From Rhodoferax sp. (GTDB taxonomy: Bacteria > Pseudomonadota > Gammaproteobacteria > Burkholderiales > Burkholderiaceae_C), in assembly GCF_013297935.1 (NCBI RefSeq), contig NZ_JAAFIX010000002.1, positions 310,001 to 374,000 of the forward strand: 64,000 bases of DNA. Direction: 5' to 3'. Below, in pieces: positions 26,506 through 36,467 of the stretch. Made by a program: the position numbers and the translations under genes. The number at the start of each line of letters is the position of its first letter. Positions within the stretch are counted from its first letter, which is position 1. The notes under the pieces are model-generated. The model was not told the DNA's origin. It made no database searches and saw only the letters and a list, made by a program, of their open reading frames with translations.

Positions 26506-27652
26506 TATTTCCCTTTTGCTGATCAGCCTGCTGCTGGCCTTTGTGTTGGGTTGGCTCGCCTCGCGGCTCGACCTGCGGCAGCTGCGGCTGGAAAACCGGC
26601 AAGCCCCGAAAGCCTATTTCAAGGGCCTGAATTTCTTGTTGAACGAACAGCAGGATCAGGCTATTGATGCCTTTATTGAAGCCGTTCAGAGCGACCCCGA
26701 CACCTCGGAGCTTCACTTCGCACTCGGTAATTTATTCCGTCGGCGTGGAGAGTACGAACGTGCCGTCCGGGTACACCAGCACCTGCTGTCCCGTGGCGAC
26801 CTCAGCCAGGATGACCAGCACCGCGCACAACATGCATTGGCCTTGGACTACCTGAAAGCCGGACTACTGGACCGTGCCGAAGTAGCTTTACTCAAGCTCG
26901 AAGGCACGCGGTTTGAAGCACAGGCCCGGTTGGCCTTGCTGGCCAACTACGAGCGCTCCCGCGACTGGGAACACGCAGCCGGCATCGCCCGCAAGCTGGA
27001 GGCCTTCGGACAAGGCAGCTTTACCGGCAGGCTCGCCCACTACCTCTGCGAGCAAGCGGCAACCTTGCTGGCCCAAGGTGATGACTCCGCTGCGCGTGCG
27101 CTACTGGAACAAGCCATTGCCAGTGCCCCGCAGGTTCCCCGCCCGCGTATCGACCTCGCCGCCCTCTGGACGCGCTCCGGGCACGCCGACAGGGCCTGGC
27201 GAGGCCTCACCGAGGCTCTGCACGCAGCCCCCACCGCCATTCCCTTGATCGCCCCTTTGCTGGCACAAAGCGCCATCGCAGCCGGTGAAGGCGACGCAAC
27301 ACTCACCCTGCTCAAAGCGACCTACCTCGAGGTGCCCTCCTTGGACGTGCTCGATGCGATCGTCATGCTGGAAGCAAGCAGCCAGGAACTCACCCCCACC
27401 GCGCGGGACTGGTATGCCCGACACCTTGAAAAAGAACCCTCGCTCGTAGCGGCCACCAAATGGATCGCCGGCGAAAAGCTGGAGCGGGAAGCCTTTCACC
27501 CCCAGGTTCAGCGTGCGCTGGACCATGCGGTCAAACCCCTTACCCGCTACCGCTGTGCGGCCTGTGGCTTCGAAGCCAAGCTGCACTTCTGGCAATGCCC
27601 GGGCTGCCAAGCCTGGGACAGCTACCCGGCCCGCCGGGTAGAGGAGCTGTAA
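26495..27652 (+). CDS. lapB: Lipopolysaccharide assembly protein LapB (YciM)
   Basis: 385 residues. One N-terminal membrane helix (4-22), then TPR repeats through about 340, and a C-terminal rubredoxin-like metal site YRCAACGF...WQCPGCQAWDS with four cysteines. This arrangement is diagnostic of LapB, which with FtsH controls the stability of LpxC and so lipid A synthesis. It is followed 4 bp later by the heptose kinase gene, so the segment forms an LPS-related operon. Confidence 0.95.
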   Translation: MDFDISLLLISLLLAFVLGWLASRLDLRQLRLENRQAPKAYFKGLNFLLNEQQDQAIDAFIEAVQSDPDTSELHFALGNLFRRRGEYERAVRVHQHLLSRGDLSQDDQHRAQHALALDYLKAGLLDRAEVALLKLEGTRFEAQARLALLANYERSRDWEHAAGIARKLEAFGQGSFTGRLAHYLCEQAATLLAQGDDSAARALLEQAIASAPQVPRPRIDLAALWTRSGHADRAWRGLTEALHAAPTAIPLIAPLLAQSAIAAGEGDATLTLLKATYLEVPSLDVLDAIVMLEASSQELTPTARDWYARHLEKEPSLVAATKWIAGEKLEREAFHPQVQRALDHAVKPLTRYRCAACGFEAKLHFWQCPGCQAWDSYPARRVEEL

Positions 27653-27656
27653 CCCC

Positions 27657-28586
27657 ATGAGCATGACAAAAAACAAACTTTCCGCCTCCCGCGTGCTGGT
27701 CGTTGGCGATGTGATGTTGGACCGCTATTGGTACGGTGCGGTCGACCGCATCTCCCCCGAAGCCCCGGTGCCGGTGGTGCGCATCACCCACGAGGAAGAG
27801 CGTTGTGGCGGTGCTGCCAACGTGGCATTCAACGCCGCGACACTGGGCGCACAGGCATCGCTACTCACCGTGGTGGGCAATGATGAAGCCAGCCACAAAC
27901 TGGAGGCGCTGGTCGCCAAAACGGGCATACGCACCCACTTCGGCCGGGACTCCGACCTCAAGACCACGGTCAAGCTCCGCGTTATCGGGCGGCAACAGCA
28001 GCTGATCCGGCTTGATTTTGAAAACACACCGAAAAGCGAAGTACTGGCCACCCAGACTGCCTCCTTCAGCCGCCTGCTGGCGGAGCACGACGCGGTGCTG
28101 TTCTCCGACTATGGCAAGGGCGGTCTCGCCCATGTGAGCGACATGATTGCGGGTGCGCGCGCAGCGGGCAAACCCATTTTTATAGACCCCAAAGGCAGCG
28201 ACTATTCGCGCTACCAGCAGGCCACCGTCATCACCCCGAACCGCGCCGAGCTGCAACAAGTCATCGGCATGTGGGCAAGCGAAGAGGAGCTGCACACGAA
28301 GGTGCACGCCCTGCGTCGTCAACTGCAGCTCGACGCCGTGCTACTCACCCGCAGCGAAGAGGGCATGACCTTGTTTGATGAGGGCGGGCACCTGCACGTG
28401 AGCGCGCAGGCCCGTGAAGTGTTTGATGTCACCGGCGCGGGCGATACCGTCATTGCCACCATGGCAACGCTGGTAGGTGCAGGGATGAGCCTGCGCGACG
28501 CAGTCCCTCTGGCCAATCGGGCCGGCGGCATTGTGGTGGGGAAATTCGGCACCGCGACGGTGTCCCATGAGGAGCTTTTTGTATGA
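27657..28586 (+). CDS. rfaE1: D-glycero-beta-D-manno-heptose-7-phosphate kinase
   Basis: 309 residues, only the kinase half of E. coli HldE; the adenylyltransferase half must be encoded elsewhere. PfkB fold: [15 protein letters not shown] at the start, [16 protein letters not shown], and the catalytic [14 protein letters not shown] near 258-271. It phosphorylates heptose 7-phosphate at C1 for LPS core synthesis. The stop overlaps hldD as ATGA. Confidence 0.93.
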   Translation: MSMTKNKLSASRVLVVGDVMLDRYWYGAVDRISPEAPVPVVRITHEEERCGGAANVAFNAATLGAQASLLTVVGNDEASHKLEALVAKTGIRTHFGRDSDLKTTVKLRVIGRQQQLIRLDFENTPKSEVLATQTASFSRLLAEHDAVLFSDYGKGGLAHVSDMIAGARAAGKPIFIDPKGSDYSRYQQATVITPNRAELQQVIGMWASEEELHTKVHALRRQLQLDAVLLTRSEEGMTLFDEGGHLHVSAQAREVFDVTGAGDTVIATMATLVGAGMSLRDAVPLANRAGGIVVGKFGTATVSHEELFV

Positions 28587-29605
28587 CACGCATCGTGGTC
28601 ACCGGCGCGGCCGGGTTTATTGGCAGCAACATCATTGCGGGACTGAATGCCCGCGGAATGACCGACATCATCGCAGTCGACGACCTCAAGCAGGGCGACA
28701 AATTCTGCAATCTGGTCGATTTGAAAATTGCCGACTACGTCGACATGGACACCTTCTATGACGAGTTTGCGGCAGGTCACTACGGGCAGGTGGAAGCCGT
28801 GTTCCATGAAGGTGCCTGCAGCGACACCATGGAGCAAGACGGCAAGTACATGATGGCCAACAACTACACCCTCTCATGGCACTTGTTTCAAGCCTGCCAG
28901 AAGCGCGGTGCCCGCTTGTTCTACGCGTCCAGCGCTGCTACGTATGGCGGCTCAGACACGTTCCGCGAAGACCCGGCCTTTGAAGCGCCCCTGAACGTCT
29001 ACGGCTACTCCAAACTCCTGTTTGACCAGCGCATGCGGCGCGAGTGCGGCAACCACTTTGAGCGGACCCGTGCCGGCAGGACGCAGCAAGTCGTGGGCTT
29101 CCGCTACTTCAATGTCTACGGGCCGCGTGAGCAGCACAAGGGCCGCATGGCCAGCGTCGCCTTTCACCAATTCAACCAGTTCAATACTGAGGGCAAGGTC
29201 AAGCTTTTTGGCGAATATGGGGGCTACCCGCAAGGCGGCCAGATGCGGGACTTCGTCTTCATTGACGATGTGGTGGCGGTCAATCTGTGGTTCTTTGACC
29301 ACCCATCCCAAAGCGGCATTTTCAACCTAGGCTCCGGTCGTGCGCAGCCCTTTAACGACGTGGCGAGCTCCGTGGTCAACTCCATGCGGCGCTTGCGCGG
29401 TGAGGCGCCCCTCACCCTCGCGGACGTAGCAGCACAAGGCCTGGTGGAATATGTGCCCTTCCCGGACGCCCTGCGCGGCAAGTACCAGTGCTACACCCAG
29501 GCCGATCTGAGCGCCTTGCGCGCAACCGGCTGCGACCACGCCTTTGCCGATGTGCAAACCGGCGTCGGCAAATATGTCGACTGGCTTGCCAGCCGCAAGG
29601 CCTGA
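28583..29605 (+). CDS. hldD: ADP-L-glycero-D-manno-heptose 6-epimerase
   Basis: 340 residues of the extended short-chain dehydrogenase family. NADP-binding [13 protein letters not shown] (5-17), catalytic YGYSK (about 138-142) and [20 protein letters not shown] are typical of HldD. It makes the heptose donor for the LPS inner core. It ends the lapA-lapB-rfaE1-hldD group and is followed by a comEA-like gene. Confidence 0.95.
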   Translation: MTRIVVTGAAGFIGSNIIAGLNARGMTDIIAVDDLKQGDKFCNLVDLKIADYVDMDTFYDEFAAGHYGQVEAVFHEGACSDTMEQDGKYMMANNYTLSWHLFQACQKRGARLFYASSAATYGGSDTFREDPAFEAPLNVYGYSKLLFDQRMRRECGNHFERTRAGRTQQVVGFRYFNVYGPREQHKGRMASVAFHQFNQFNTEGKVKLFGEYGGYPQGGQMRDFVFIDDVVAVNLWFFDHPSQSGIFNLGSGRAQPFNDVASSVVNSMRRLRGEAPLTLADVAAQGLVEYVPFPDALRGKYQCYTQADLSALRATGCDHAFADVQTGVGKYVDWLASRKA

Positions 29606-29630
29606 GCCCCGACTCCAAGGGAAGCCTGTC

Positions 29631-29930
29631 ATGCACTCTACGGTCCCACCTATCCTTCAGCGCATGGCGGTTGTGGTTCTGGCGAGCCTTGCCTTTACCA
29701 CCGCCCACGCCTTGGAAATTAACCAGGCAACCGAGGCGCAACTCGATGGCATGCGCGGCCTCGGCCCGAGCAGCACCGCGCGCATATTGCAAGCCCGCGA
29801 AACCGGCCCCTTTCTGGACTGGCGCGACTTCATGGCCCGGGTGAAAGGCGTCAAGCCCGCTACCGCGGCCAAGCTGTCCGGCCAAGGGCTTACCGTGAAC
29901 GGTGCTGCCTACACGGCCGGGGACAAATAA
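29631..29930 (+). CDS. ComEA-like helix-hairpin-helix protein
   Basis: 99 residues from ATG 29631. A Sec signal peptide (about 1-26, ending AHA) precedes a helix-hairpin-helix domain: LEINQATEAQLDGMRGLGPS then RILQARETGPF and VKGVKPATAAKLSGQGLTVN. This is the short, soluble periplasmic ComEA type of Gram-negative bacteria, which binds incoming DNA in natural transformation; a role in competence is inferred from family only. The stop overlaps the crcB start as TAATG. Confidence 0.85.
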   Translation: MHSTVPPILQRMAVVVLASLAFTTAHALEINQATEAQLDGMRGLGPSSTARILQARETGPFLDWRDFMARVKGVKPATAAKLSGQGLTVNGAAYTAGDK

Positions 29931-30325
29931 TGCTGCCCGTCCTTGCGATCTGCCTGGGTGCCTGCACCGGTGCACTTGCGCGTTGGCAATTGGGCCTCTG
30001 GCTCAATCCGGTTGCTACTGCGGGCACGGTGCTTCCGGTGGGAACCTTGGCGGCCAATCTCATCGGCGGTTATTTGATCGGCATCTGCGTCGCCGTTTTC
30101 CAGGCCATGCCCCAGCTCGATCCCGCTTGGCGCCTTGCGCTGGTCACAGGCTTTCTGGGTGCCCTGACCACCTTCTCCAGCTTCTCGGCCGAAGTGGTCG
30201 CCATGCTCGGCCAACAGCGCTACCTGCTGGCACTCGGGACAGCGGGCATTCACCTGCTGGGTTCGCTCGCCCTCACCATCGCAGGCTTGCGAACTGCTAC
30301 GTTTTTTATAGCTACTCACGCATGA
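29930..30325 (+). CDS. crcB: Fluoride exporter CrcB/Fluc
   Basis: 131 residues with four membrane segments. Key motifs are GACTGALARWQLG, VGTLAANLIGGYLIG with the conserved Asn, and GFLGALTTFSSFSAE with the Phe/Thr residues of the fluoride path. It forms a dual-topology dimer that exports fluoride. The last ten residues (TATFFIATHA) and the stop are encoded by a copy of the dispersed repeat, so the C terminus was apparently replaced or extended by it. Confidence 0.93.
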   Translation: MLPVLAICLGACTGALARWQLGLWLNPVATAGTVLPVGTLAANLIGGYLIGICVAVFQAMPQLDPAWRLALVTGFLGALTTFSSFSAEVVAMLGQQRYLLALGTAGIHLLGSLALTIAGLRTATFFIATHA

Positions 30326-30350
30326 TCTAAGAGGGCCAGAGGCACTTTTC
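30296..30350 (+). repeat. Dispersed 55-bp repeat, copy 5 (3' end of crcB)
   Basis: It reads GCTACGTTTTTTATAGC, TACTCACGCATGATC and GAGGGCCAGAGGC, followed by a T-rich end. It supplies the crcB stop codon. The rest of the 229-bp gap to the TRAP operon shows no gene; I see no convincing promoter in it. Confidence 0.8.
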
Positions 30351-30554
30351 TCTTAAAAGCGCAGGCGAAATTCGCAAAACTCCCGTCCCCTTTTACTCGT
30401 GCTTGCCCACGGCAAGCTATGGTTTACCCCTAGGGCTGCCCGTCAGGGTTTCTTCAGCCGCAAACGCGGGGGCAAGGCTTAGACTCCGTAGGTTCTTGAA
30501 ACGGGCCTGCGCCTCTGCGCGCAAGGCATTGGGATAACTACAAACGGAGACACC

Positions 30555-31157
30555 ATGGCACCCCTGCTCTCACTGTCCAGGCTGATCGACATGCTCAGCA
30601 CCTGGGTCGGCAAACTCACCATGTGGCTGATTCTGGCCACCACCCTGATCAGCGCTGGAAATGCGTTAGTCCGAAAATTCTTCAATGTCAGCTCCAACGG
30701 TTTGTTGGAAATTCAGTGGTACCTGTTTGCCGCTGTGTTTATGCTGGGCGCGGGTTACGGCTTGTTGAAAAACTCCCATGTCCGCATTGACTTCATCTCC
30801 ACCAAGCTGAGCGACCGGACCCGCAACTGGGTCGATGTAGGCGGAATTGTGTTGGTGCTGTTCCCCTTCTGCCTTATCAGTGTTTCACTGGGTTGGCCCT
30901 TTTTCTCACAAGCCTTGGCAAGCGGAGAAATGTCGCAAAACGCAGGGGGCCTGATCCGCTGGCCCGCCTATGCCCTGATTCCCCTGGGCTTCAGCCTCTT
31001 GATGCTGCAAGGGGTGTCAGAGCTCATCAAGCGCTTGGCTTTCCTGACCGGTAACGGACCTGACGTGCTGAGCAGCGAAGAGTCGAAATCCGACGACCAA
31101 AAGAAGCTCGAAGAGCTCGAAGCCCAAACCGCCAAGATGTTGGCTGGAGACAAATAA
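30555..31157 (+). CDS. TRAP transporter small permease (DctQ)
   Basis: 200 residues with four membrane segments and the DctQ fold; FNVSSNGLLEIQWYLFAAVF (50-69) is the usual core. The C-terminal 30 residues are charged and coil-like (EESKSDDQKKLEELEAQTAK). With DctM it forms the sodium-driven membrane part of a TRAP transporter for an organic acid. It ends immediately before the dctM ATG with no intervening base. Confidence 0.92.
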   Translation: MAPLLSLSRLIDMLSTWVGKLTMWLILATTLISAGNALVRKFFNVSSNGLLEIQWYLFAAVFMLGAGYGLLKNSHVRIDFISTKLSDRTRNWVDVGGIVLVLFPFCLISVSLGWPFFSQALASGEMSQNAGGLIRWPAYALIPLGFSLLMLQGVSELIKRLAFLTGNGPDVLSSEESKSDDQKKLEELEAQTAKMLAGDK

Positions 31158-32975
31158 ATGCAAACCACACTCCTGGCACAGCAGTTTGTGCCCCTGATGT
31201 TCATCACGCTGTTCATCGTCCTGTTGACCGGCTTTCCTGTGGCCTTCGGCCTGGCTGCGACCGGCCTGGCGTTGGGCTTTGTTGGCATTGAGGCTGGCAT
31301 TTTCCCGGCCGCCCTGTTCCAAGCCTTGCCGCTGCGAATTTTCGGCATCATGCAGAACGACACCCTGCTGGCGATTCCGTTTTTCACCTTCATGGGGATT
31401 ATTCTGGAACGCTCCGGCATGGCGGAAGACCTGCTGGAAACCGTGGGCCAGGTCTTCGGACCGGTGCGCGGCGGTGTGGCAATTGCAGTGATTCTGGTGG
31501 GTGCCTTGTTGGCTGCCACCACCGGCGTGGTCGCTGCGGCGGTGATTTCCATGGGTCTGATTTCTTTGCCCGTGATGCTGCGCTACGGTTACAGCCGCAC
31601 CATTGCGACCGGCACCATTACCGCCTCGGGCACCTTGGCGCAGGCTATTCCGCCATCGCTGGTGCTGATCGTGCTGGCTGACCAGTTGGGCCGCTCGGTG
31701 GGAGACATGTACTCCGGCGCCTTGATCCCCGGCTTGCTGCTGGTGGGTCTCTACATCGCCTTCATTGTGGCAGTGGCTATCTTCAAGCCGGCCATGGTGC
31801 CCGCACTGCCGCCCGAAGCATTGCTCTACAAAGAAGACAACGGCGCCTCCGGCCACAAGTCCCTATTGGCCTTGGTGTTGGTGTGTGCAGGTGTCGGTTT
31901 CGCCTGGGCGCAGGTCCATAACGGTCTGCTCACAAAATGGTTGGAACGCGCGACTCCTTCTGCTGGCGATGAAATCGTCATCCTGTCCCTCACACTGGCC
32001 TCGCTGACAGGCTTGGCACTGGCCATCATCAACCGCGTCACCAAAATGGGGCTGTTGTCCAAACTGGCCGAGCAGGTCACGTTCGTGCTAATGCCACCGC
32101 TGATCCTGATCTTCCTGGTGCTGGGCACGATCTTCTTGGGCGTGGCTACCCCCACCGAAGGTGGTGCCATGGGTGCACTGGGCGCGCTGATTCTGGCCTT
32201 CGGCAAGCGCCGCTTGGACATGCCGCTGCTCAAGCAGGCGCTCGAGAACACCGCCAAACTGGCCTCGTTTGTTTTGTTCATCTTGATCGGCTCCACCGTG
32301 TTCAGCTTTACCTTCAATGCGGCCGATGGCCACATCTGGGTGGAACACCTGTTTGACAAGATTCCCGGCGGCGCTTGGGGCTTTCTGGTTGTGGTGAACA
32401 TTCTGGTGTTCATTCTGGGCTGCTTCATCGACTTCTTTGAAATCGCCTTCATCGTGATCCCCTTGCTGGCCCCCGTGGCAGAGAAGATCTTGCCCGGCTT
32501 GGTGCCCGGCATGACACCGGACCAGGCCATGATCTGGTTCGGCGTGATCATCGCCATGAACCTGCAGACCTCGTTCCTGACGCCCCCATTCGGCTTCGCT
32601 TTGTTCTACCTGCGCAGCGTAGCTGCCAAGTTCGACTACAAGGACCGTGTCACCGGCAAGTTGATCCCATCGGTAAAGACCATCGAGATTTACAAAGGCT
32701 CTATTGCCTTCATCATCTTGCAGTTGATCATGGTGGTCGCGGTGATTGCCTTCCCGAACCTGGTGACGGGCGGTATTGAAAAGGTGGAATCCTTAAGTGC
32801 AGACCAGATCATGGAGCAGCTCGATACCCCTAAGGCGGAAGAAGCTGCGGACCCCCTGGCCGGCATGGACAACGCTGCCAAAGACGCCAATGCAGCCCCC
32901 GCCGATGCAGCGAAGGAAGAAGACCCCATGAAAGCCTTGGAAGATGCCGCCAAAGACGCGGCCAAGAAGCCCTGA
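31158..32975 (+). CDS. TRAP transporter large permease (DctM), with acidic C-terminal extension
   Basis: 605 residues, longer than the roughly 430 of classic DctM. Hydrophobic segments occupy residues 1-215 and 290-550. GILLERSGMAEDLLE-type loop (ILERSGMAEDLLETVG), SGTLAQAIPPSLVLIVLAD and ATPTEGGAMGALGAL are TRAP motifs. The extra length comes from a middle insertion (about 215-290) and an Ala/Asp/Lys-rich tail (about 560-605) with no membrane segment. It is followed by a strong terminator, with the binding protein convergent. Confidence 0.92.
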   Translation: MQTTLLAQQFVPLMFITLFIVLLTGFPVAFGLAATGLALGFVGIEAGIFPAALFQALPLRIFGIMQNDTLLAIPFFTFMGIILERSGMAEDLLETVGQVFGPVRGGVAIAVILVGALLAATTGVVAAAVISMGLISLPVMLRYGYSRTIATGTITASGTLAQAIPPSLVLIVLADQLGRSVGDMYSGALIPGLLLVGLYIAFIVAVAIFKPAMVPALPPEALLYKEDNGASGHKSLLALVLVCAGVGFAWAQVHNGLLTKWLERATPSAGDEIVILSLTLASLTGLALAIINRVTKMGLLSKLAEQVTFVLMPPLILIFLVLGTIFLGVATPTEGGAMGALGALILAFGKRRLDMPLLKQALENTAKLASFVLFILIGSTVFSFTFNAADGHIWVEHLFDKIPGGAWGFLVVVNILVFILGCFIDFFEIAFIVIPLLAPVAEKILPGLVPGMTPDQAMIWFGVIIAMNLQTSFLTPPFGFALFYLRSVAAKFDYKDRVTGKLIPSVKTIEIYKGSIAFIILQLIMVVAVIAFPNLVTGGIEKVESLSADQIMEQLDTPKAEEAADPLAGMDNAAKDANAAPADAAKEEDPMKALEDAAKDAAKKP

Positions 32976-33010
32976 CGCAGAGCAGCACCCTCTTCTGCAT
33001 CTTTCCCCTG

Positions 33011-33044
33011 AGCCGGAGCAGCCCACGCTGCTCCGGCTTTTTTT
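33011..33044 (+). terminator. Terminator of the TRAP permease operon
   Basis: AGCCGGAGCAGC (33011-33022), loop CCAC and GCTGCTCCGGCT (33027-33038) form a 12-bp stem followed by seven T. Confidence 0.93.
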
Positions 33045-33174
33045 ATGGGCATTTGAAGGGCACTTGATACGGCGCTTGAACGGCGCCCGATGCGCTGCCT
33101 GATGGGGTGCCTTGTACCCCAGGGACTCAGGCTGGAGAAGGCTGCGACAGGGTCGTCGCGAAAAGCCTTGAGGC

Positions 33175-33204
33175 AAAAAAAAGCCCCGCAGAGCGGGGCT
33201 TTTG
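33175..33204 (-). terminator. Terminator of the TRAP binding-protein gene
   Basis: AAAAGCCCCGC, loop AGA and GCGGGGCTTTT make an 11-bp stem with a T-run on the minus strand, 21 bp past the binding-protein stop. The 130 bp between the two terminators hold no gene that I can support. Confidence 0.88.
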
Positions 33205-33224
33205 GACAGCGTGAAGCGGCGAGC

Positions 33225-34304
33225 TTACAGCTTTTGCGCTTGCATGAAGCTGTCGAAACGCGCTTCAGTAAAGCGGAACCACAGGTTCTGGTCCTTGCGG
33301 AAGGCTGCGTAGTCGTCGTAGACCTTTTTCCAGTTCGGGTTCTTGGCGCTGATTTCAGCGTACAGAGCCATGGCTTCTTTGAACGCCAGATCCAGCACGT
33401 CTTTGGGGAAAGGCATGACCTTGACCTTGGCACCCACGAGCTCTTTCAGAGCCTTGGGGTTGCGGGCATCGTACTTGGCCTGCATTTCCACGTGGGCGTA
33501 AGAAGCCGCAGCTTCCACGATCGCCTTGTTCTCTGGGGACAGGGACGCAAATGCTTTGTCGTTGATGAAAAAGTCCAACTGGGGACCGCCCTCCCACCAG
33601 CCGGGGTAGTAGTAAAAGGGAGCCACTTTGCCGAAGCCGAGCTTTTGGTCATCGTAAGGACCGACCCACTCTGCAGCGTCGATGGTGCCTTTTTCCAAGG
33701 CCGTGTAGATTTCACCGCCAGGGATGTTTTGTGGCACACCGCCCATGCGTTCGATGACCTTGCCGGCGAAGCCGCCCACGCGGAACTTCAAGCCCTTGAT
33801 GTCTGCAGCGGACTTGATTTCTTTTCGGTACCAGCCACCCATTTGGGCACCGGTGTTACCACCGGGGAAGTTCACGATGTTGTACTTGGCGTAGAACTCG
33901 CGCATCAGCTTGCCGCCGTTGCCTTCGTACATCCAAGCGGTCATCTGGCGGCTGTTCAGGCCGAAAGGAATCGCGCAACCCAAGGCAAAGGTTTCGTCCT
34001 TGCCGAAGAAGTAGTAAGGCGCAGTGTGGGCCATTTCCACGGTGCCGTTTTGCACACCGTCCACCACACCGAAGGCGGGCATCAACTCGCCGCCGGCATG
34101 GGTGGTGATGGTGAACTTGCCACCGGACATTTCGCCCACTTTTTTAGCGAACACATCGGCTGCGCCGAAGATGGTGTCCAGCGCCTTCGGGAAGCTGGAA
34201 GCAAGACGCCAACGAATGGCGGCCTGTGCGTGCACTGCGGGGGCTGCACCAGCAGCCAAGACGCCGGCGATACCTGCGTTTTTGATAATTGAACGACGAT
34301 CCAT
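33225..34304 (-). CDS. TRAP transporter substrate-binding protein (DctP/TakP-like)
   Basis: 359 residues from ATG 34304, which has GGAG upstream; the longer frame to 34364 is not needed. A signal peptide starts MDRRSIIKNAGIAGVLAAG and ends near AVHAQA; the RR pair is only weakly Tat-like. The mature part is a DctP fold of the TakP group: RWRLASSFPKALDTIFGAA, GGELMPAF, KFRVGGFAGKVIERMGG and GPYDDQKLGFGKVA. TakP relatives bind 2-oxo acids, so an oxo- or hydroxy-acid is the likely ligand. Convergent with the permease genes it must serve. Confidence 0.9.
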   Translation of the reverse strand: MDRRSIIKNAGIAGVLAAGAAPAVHAQAAIRWRLASSFPKALDTIFGAADVFAKKVGEMSGGKFTITTHAGGELMPAFGVVDGVQNGTVEMAHTAPYYFFGKDETFALGCAIPFGLNSRQMTAWMYEGNGGKLMREFYAKYNIVNFPGGNTGAQMGGWYRKEIKSAADIKGLKFRVGGFAGKVIERMGGVPQNIPGGEIYTALEKGTIDAAEWVGPYDDQKLGFGKVAPFYYYPGWWEGGPQLDFFINDKAFASLSPENKAIVEAAASYAHVEMQAKYDARNPKALKELVGAKVKVMPFPKDVLDLAFKEAMALYAEISAKNPNWKKVYDDYAAFRKDQNLWFRFTEARFDSFMQAQKL

Positions 34305-34508
34305 TCGCTTTACTCCGGTAATTGTGTTGTAACCAGCTTGTGGCGCAATGGTGTCGCCCCACAAGGACTGTGATAGTCAAGCGCGATTGTAGGAACGTGG
34401 GTGCAGCGAATCGTGGGGGTTTTCCCTCGACAAGTGCCCTCTTCACACGGGGTCTTCAGCTTCTTGCAAGCCTCGTACAGACCCCTGTGTGGCTAACTGA
34501 CTGACAAC

Positions 34509-36404
34509 TTACACAACACGCACCAAATGGGTGAGCAAGCTGCCGAAACGCTGGCGGATGGAGGCCTGGATTCCGTCTGCATCCAAACCCTGCAAACGCA
34601 GCAAATGGGCAGGGTCGCCATGCTCAATAAATGCGTCCTGCAAGCCCAGTTGCAACACCGGTAAATTCACGCGGGCGGCCTGCAAAGCCTCTAAAACCGC
34701 AGAGCCAGCGCCGCCCATGGTGGCACCCTCTTCCACGGTCACCAGAGCGCTGTGGGTCGCGGCAATCTGCAACAGCAAATCGACATCCAGCGGCTTGGCC
34801 CAACGCATATTCACCACGGTGGCACCCAAGGCCTCGGCCGCGGCAAGTGCAGGCTGAAGCAGGGTGCCGAAGGCCAGGATTGCAATTTCGCTGCCCTGCT
34901 TGCGGATCTCACCTTTGCCGAAGGGCAGGCCCTCCAACGAGTTATTCACCGCGACACCGGCACCGCTGCCCCGGGGGTAGCGCACCGCCACCGGGTGGTT
35001 TTGGGCATAGGCCGTGCTCAGTAGCTGACGGCATTCGTTCTCGTCCGCAGGGCAGGCAATGCTCATGTTGGGAATGCAGCGCAAGAACGGAATGTCGTAC
35101 GCACCCGCGTGGGTGGCGCCATCGGCTCCGACCAGGCCCGCCCGGTCGAGCGCAAACACCACCGGCAGGTTTTGCAGCGCAACGTCGTGGATCAACTGGT
35201 CATAGGCCCGCTGCAAAAACGTGGAGTAAATCGCCACCACCGGCTTGAGGCCCTCGGTCGCAAGCCCGCCAGCAAAGGTGACTGCGTGTTGCTCGGCAAT
35301 GCCCACGTCAAAGTAGCGAGCAGGAAAGCGCTTTTCAAACTCCACCATGCCAGAGCCTTCGCGCATGGCAGGGGTGATTCCCACCAGGCGCTCGTCCGCC
35401 GCAGCGGTGTCGCACAGCCACTGACCGAACACTTGGGCGAACGTGGTTTTGCCGGGGGTAGCGGCCTTGACCAATCCGATGGCAGGGTCAAACTTGCCGG
35501 GGCCGTGGTAAGCCACCGGATCAGCCTCGGCCAGCTTGTAGCCCTGGCCTTTTTTGGTCACCACATGCAGGAACTGCGGGCCCTTGAGTTGCTTGATGTT
35601 CTCCAAGGTCGGAATCAAGGACTCGAGGTCATGGCCATCGATGGGGCCGATGTAGTTGAAGCCGAATTTCTCAAACAAGGTGGCCGGAACCACCATCCCC
35701 TTGGCCTGCTCTTCGAGGCGCTTGGCCAACTCAAACAAGGGCGGCGCGCCTTTGAGCACGCTTTTACCCACATTTTTGGCAGCCGCATAAAACTGCCCGC
35801 TCATGAGCTGGGCGAGGTAGCGATTGAGCGCGCCCACCGGCGGGCTGATGCTCATGTCGTTGTCATTCAAGATGACCAGCAAGCGGCAGTCTTCCACCCC
35901 GGCGTTGTTCAGGGCCTCAAAGGCCATGCCGGCTGTCATTGCGCCATCGCCGATGACTGCCACCGAATAGCGGTCCTCCCCCTTGATGCGGGAGGCGAGC
36001 GCCATACCCAGCGCCGCGGAAATCGAGGTGCTGGAGTGGGCGGTGCCGAAGGTGTCGTATTCACTTTCCTCGCGGCGGGGAAAACCGGAGAGCCCGCCGA
36101 ACTGGCGCAGGCTGTGCATGCGGTCACGCCGGCCGGTCAGGATTTTGTGCGGGTAGGTCTGGTGACCCACGTCCCACACGATGCGGTCATCCGGCGTGTT
36201 GAACACATAGTGCAGCGCCACCGTGAGCTCTACCGTGCCGAGGTTAGAGCTCAGGTGCCCACCGGTGCCCGCTACGCTGTGCAACAGGTAGTGACGCAAC
36301 TCATCGGCCAGGGTCTGCAACTGCGGGCGCTGCAGCTTGCGCATGGCTGCGGGGCTGTCAATGGTCGGCAACAAGGGCGCAGCAGAGGTGTTATGTGGTG
36401 ACAT
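34509..36404 (-). CDS. dxs: 1-deoxy-D-xylulose-5-phosphate synthase
   Basis: 631 residues. Thiamine-diphosphate site [18 protein letters not shown] (near 150-167), catalytic His in [19 protein letters not shown] and [18 protein letters not shown], and the C-terminal transketolase-like domain with [18 protein letters not shown]. It condenses pyruvate and glyceraldehyde 3-phosphate as the first step of the MEP isoprenoid pathway. It follows ispA and xseB on the same strand with a repeat copy in between. Confidence 0.97.
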   Translation of the reverse strand: MSPHNTSAAPLLPTIDSPAAMRKLQRPQLQTLADELRHYLLHSVAGTGGHLSSNLGTVELTVALHYVFNTPDDRIVWDVGHQTYPHKILTGRRDRMHSLRQFGGLSGFPRREESEYDTFGTAHSSTSISAALGMALASRIKGEDRYSVAVIGDGAMTAGMAFEALNNAGVEDCRLLVILNDNDMSISPPVGALNRYLAQLMSGQFYAAAKNVGKSVLKGAPPLFELAKRLEEQAKGMVVPATLFEKFGFNYIGPIDGHDLESLIPTLENIKQLKGPQFLHVVTKKGQGYKLAEADPVAYHGPGKFDPAIGLVKAATPGKTTFAQVFGQWLCDTAAADERLVGITPAMREGSGMVEFEKRFPARYFDVGIAEQHAVTFAGGLATEGLKPVVAIYSTFLQRAYDQLIHDVALQNLPVVFALDRAGLVGADGATHAGAYDIPFLRCIPNMSIACPADENECRQLLSTAYAQNHPVAVRYPRGSGAGVAVNNSLEGLPFGKGEIRKQGSEIAILAFGTLLQPALAAAEALGATVVNMRWAKPLDVDLLLQIAATHSALVTVEEGATMGGAGSAVLEALQAARVNLPVLQLGLQDAFIEHGDPAHLLRLQGLDADGIQASIRQRFGSLLTHLVRVV

Positions 36405-36405
36405 T

Positions 36406-36466
36406 TGCTATTCTTTTAGTAGCTACTCGCGCACTATTGATAGGCGCCAGAGGCATTTTTTACATA
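36406..36466 (+). repeat. Dispersed 55-bp repeat, copy 6
   Basis: It occupies the whole 63-bp gap between dxs and ispA. It reads GCTATTCTTTTAGTAGC, TACTCGCGCACTATTG and GCGCCAGAGGCATTTTTT. The orientation is plus while both flanking genes are minus. Confidence 0.85.
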
Positions 36467-36467
36467 T

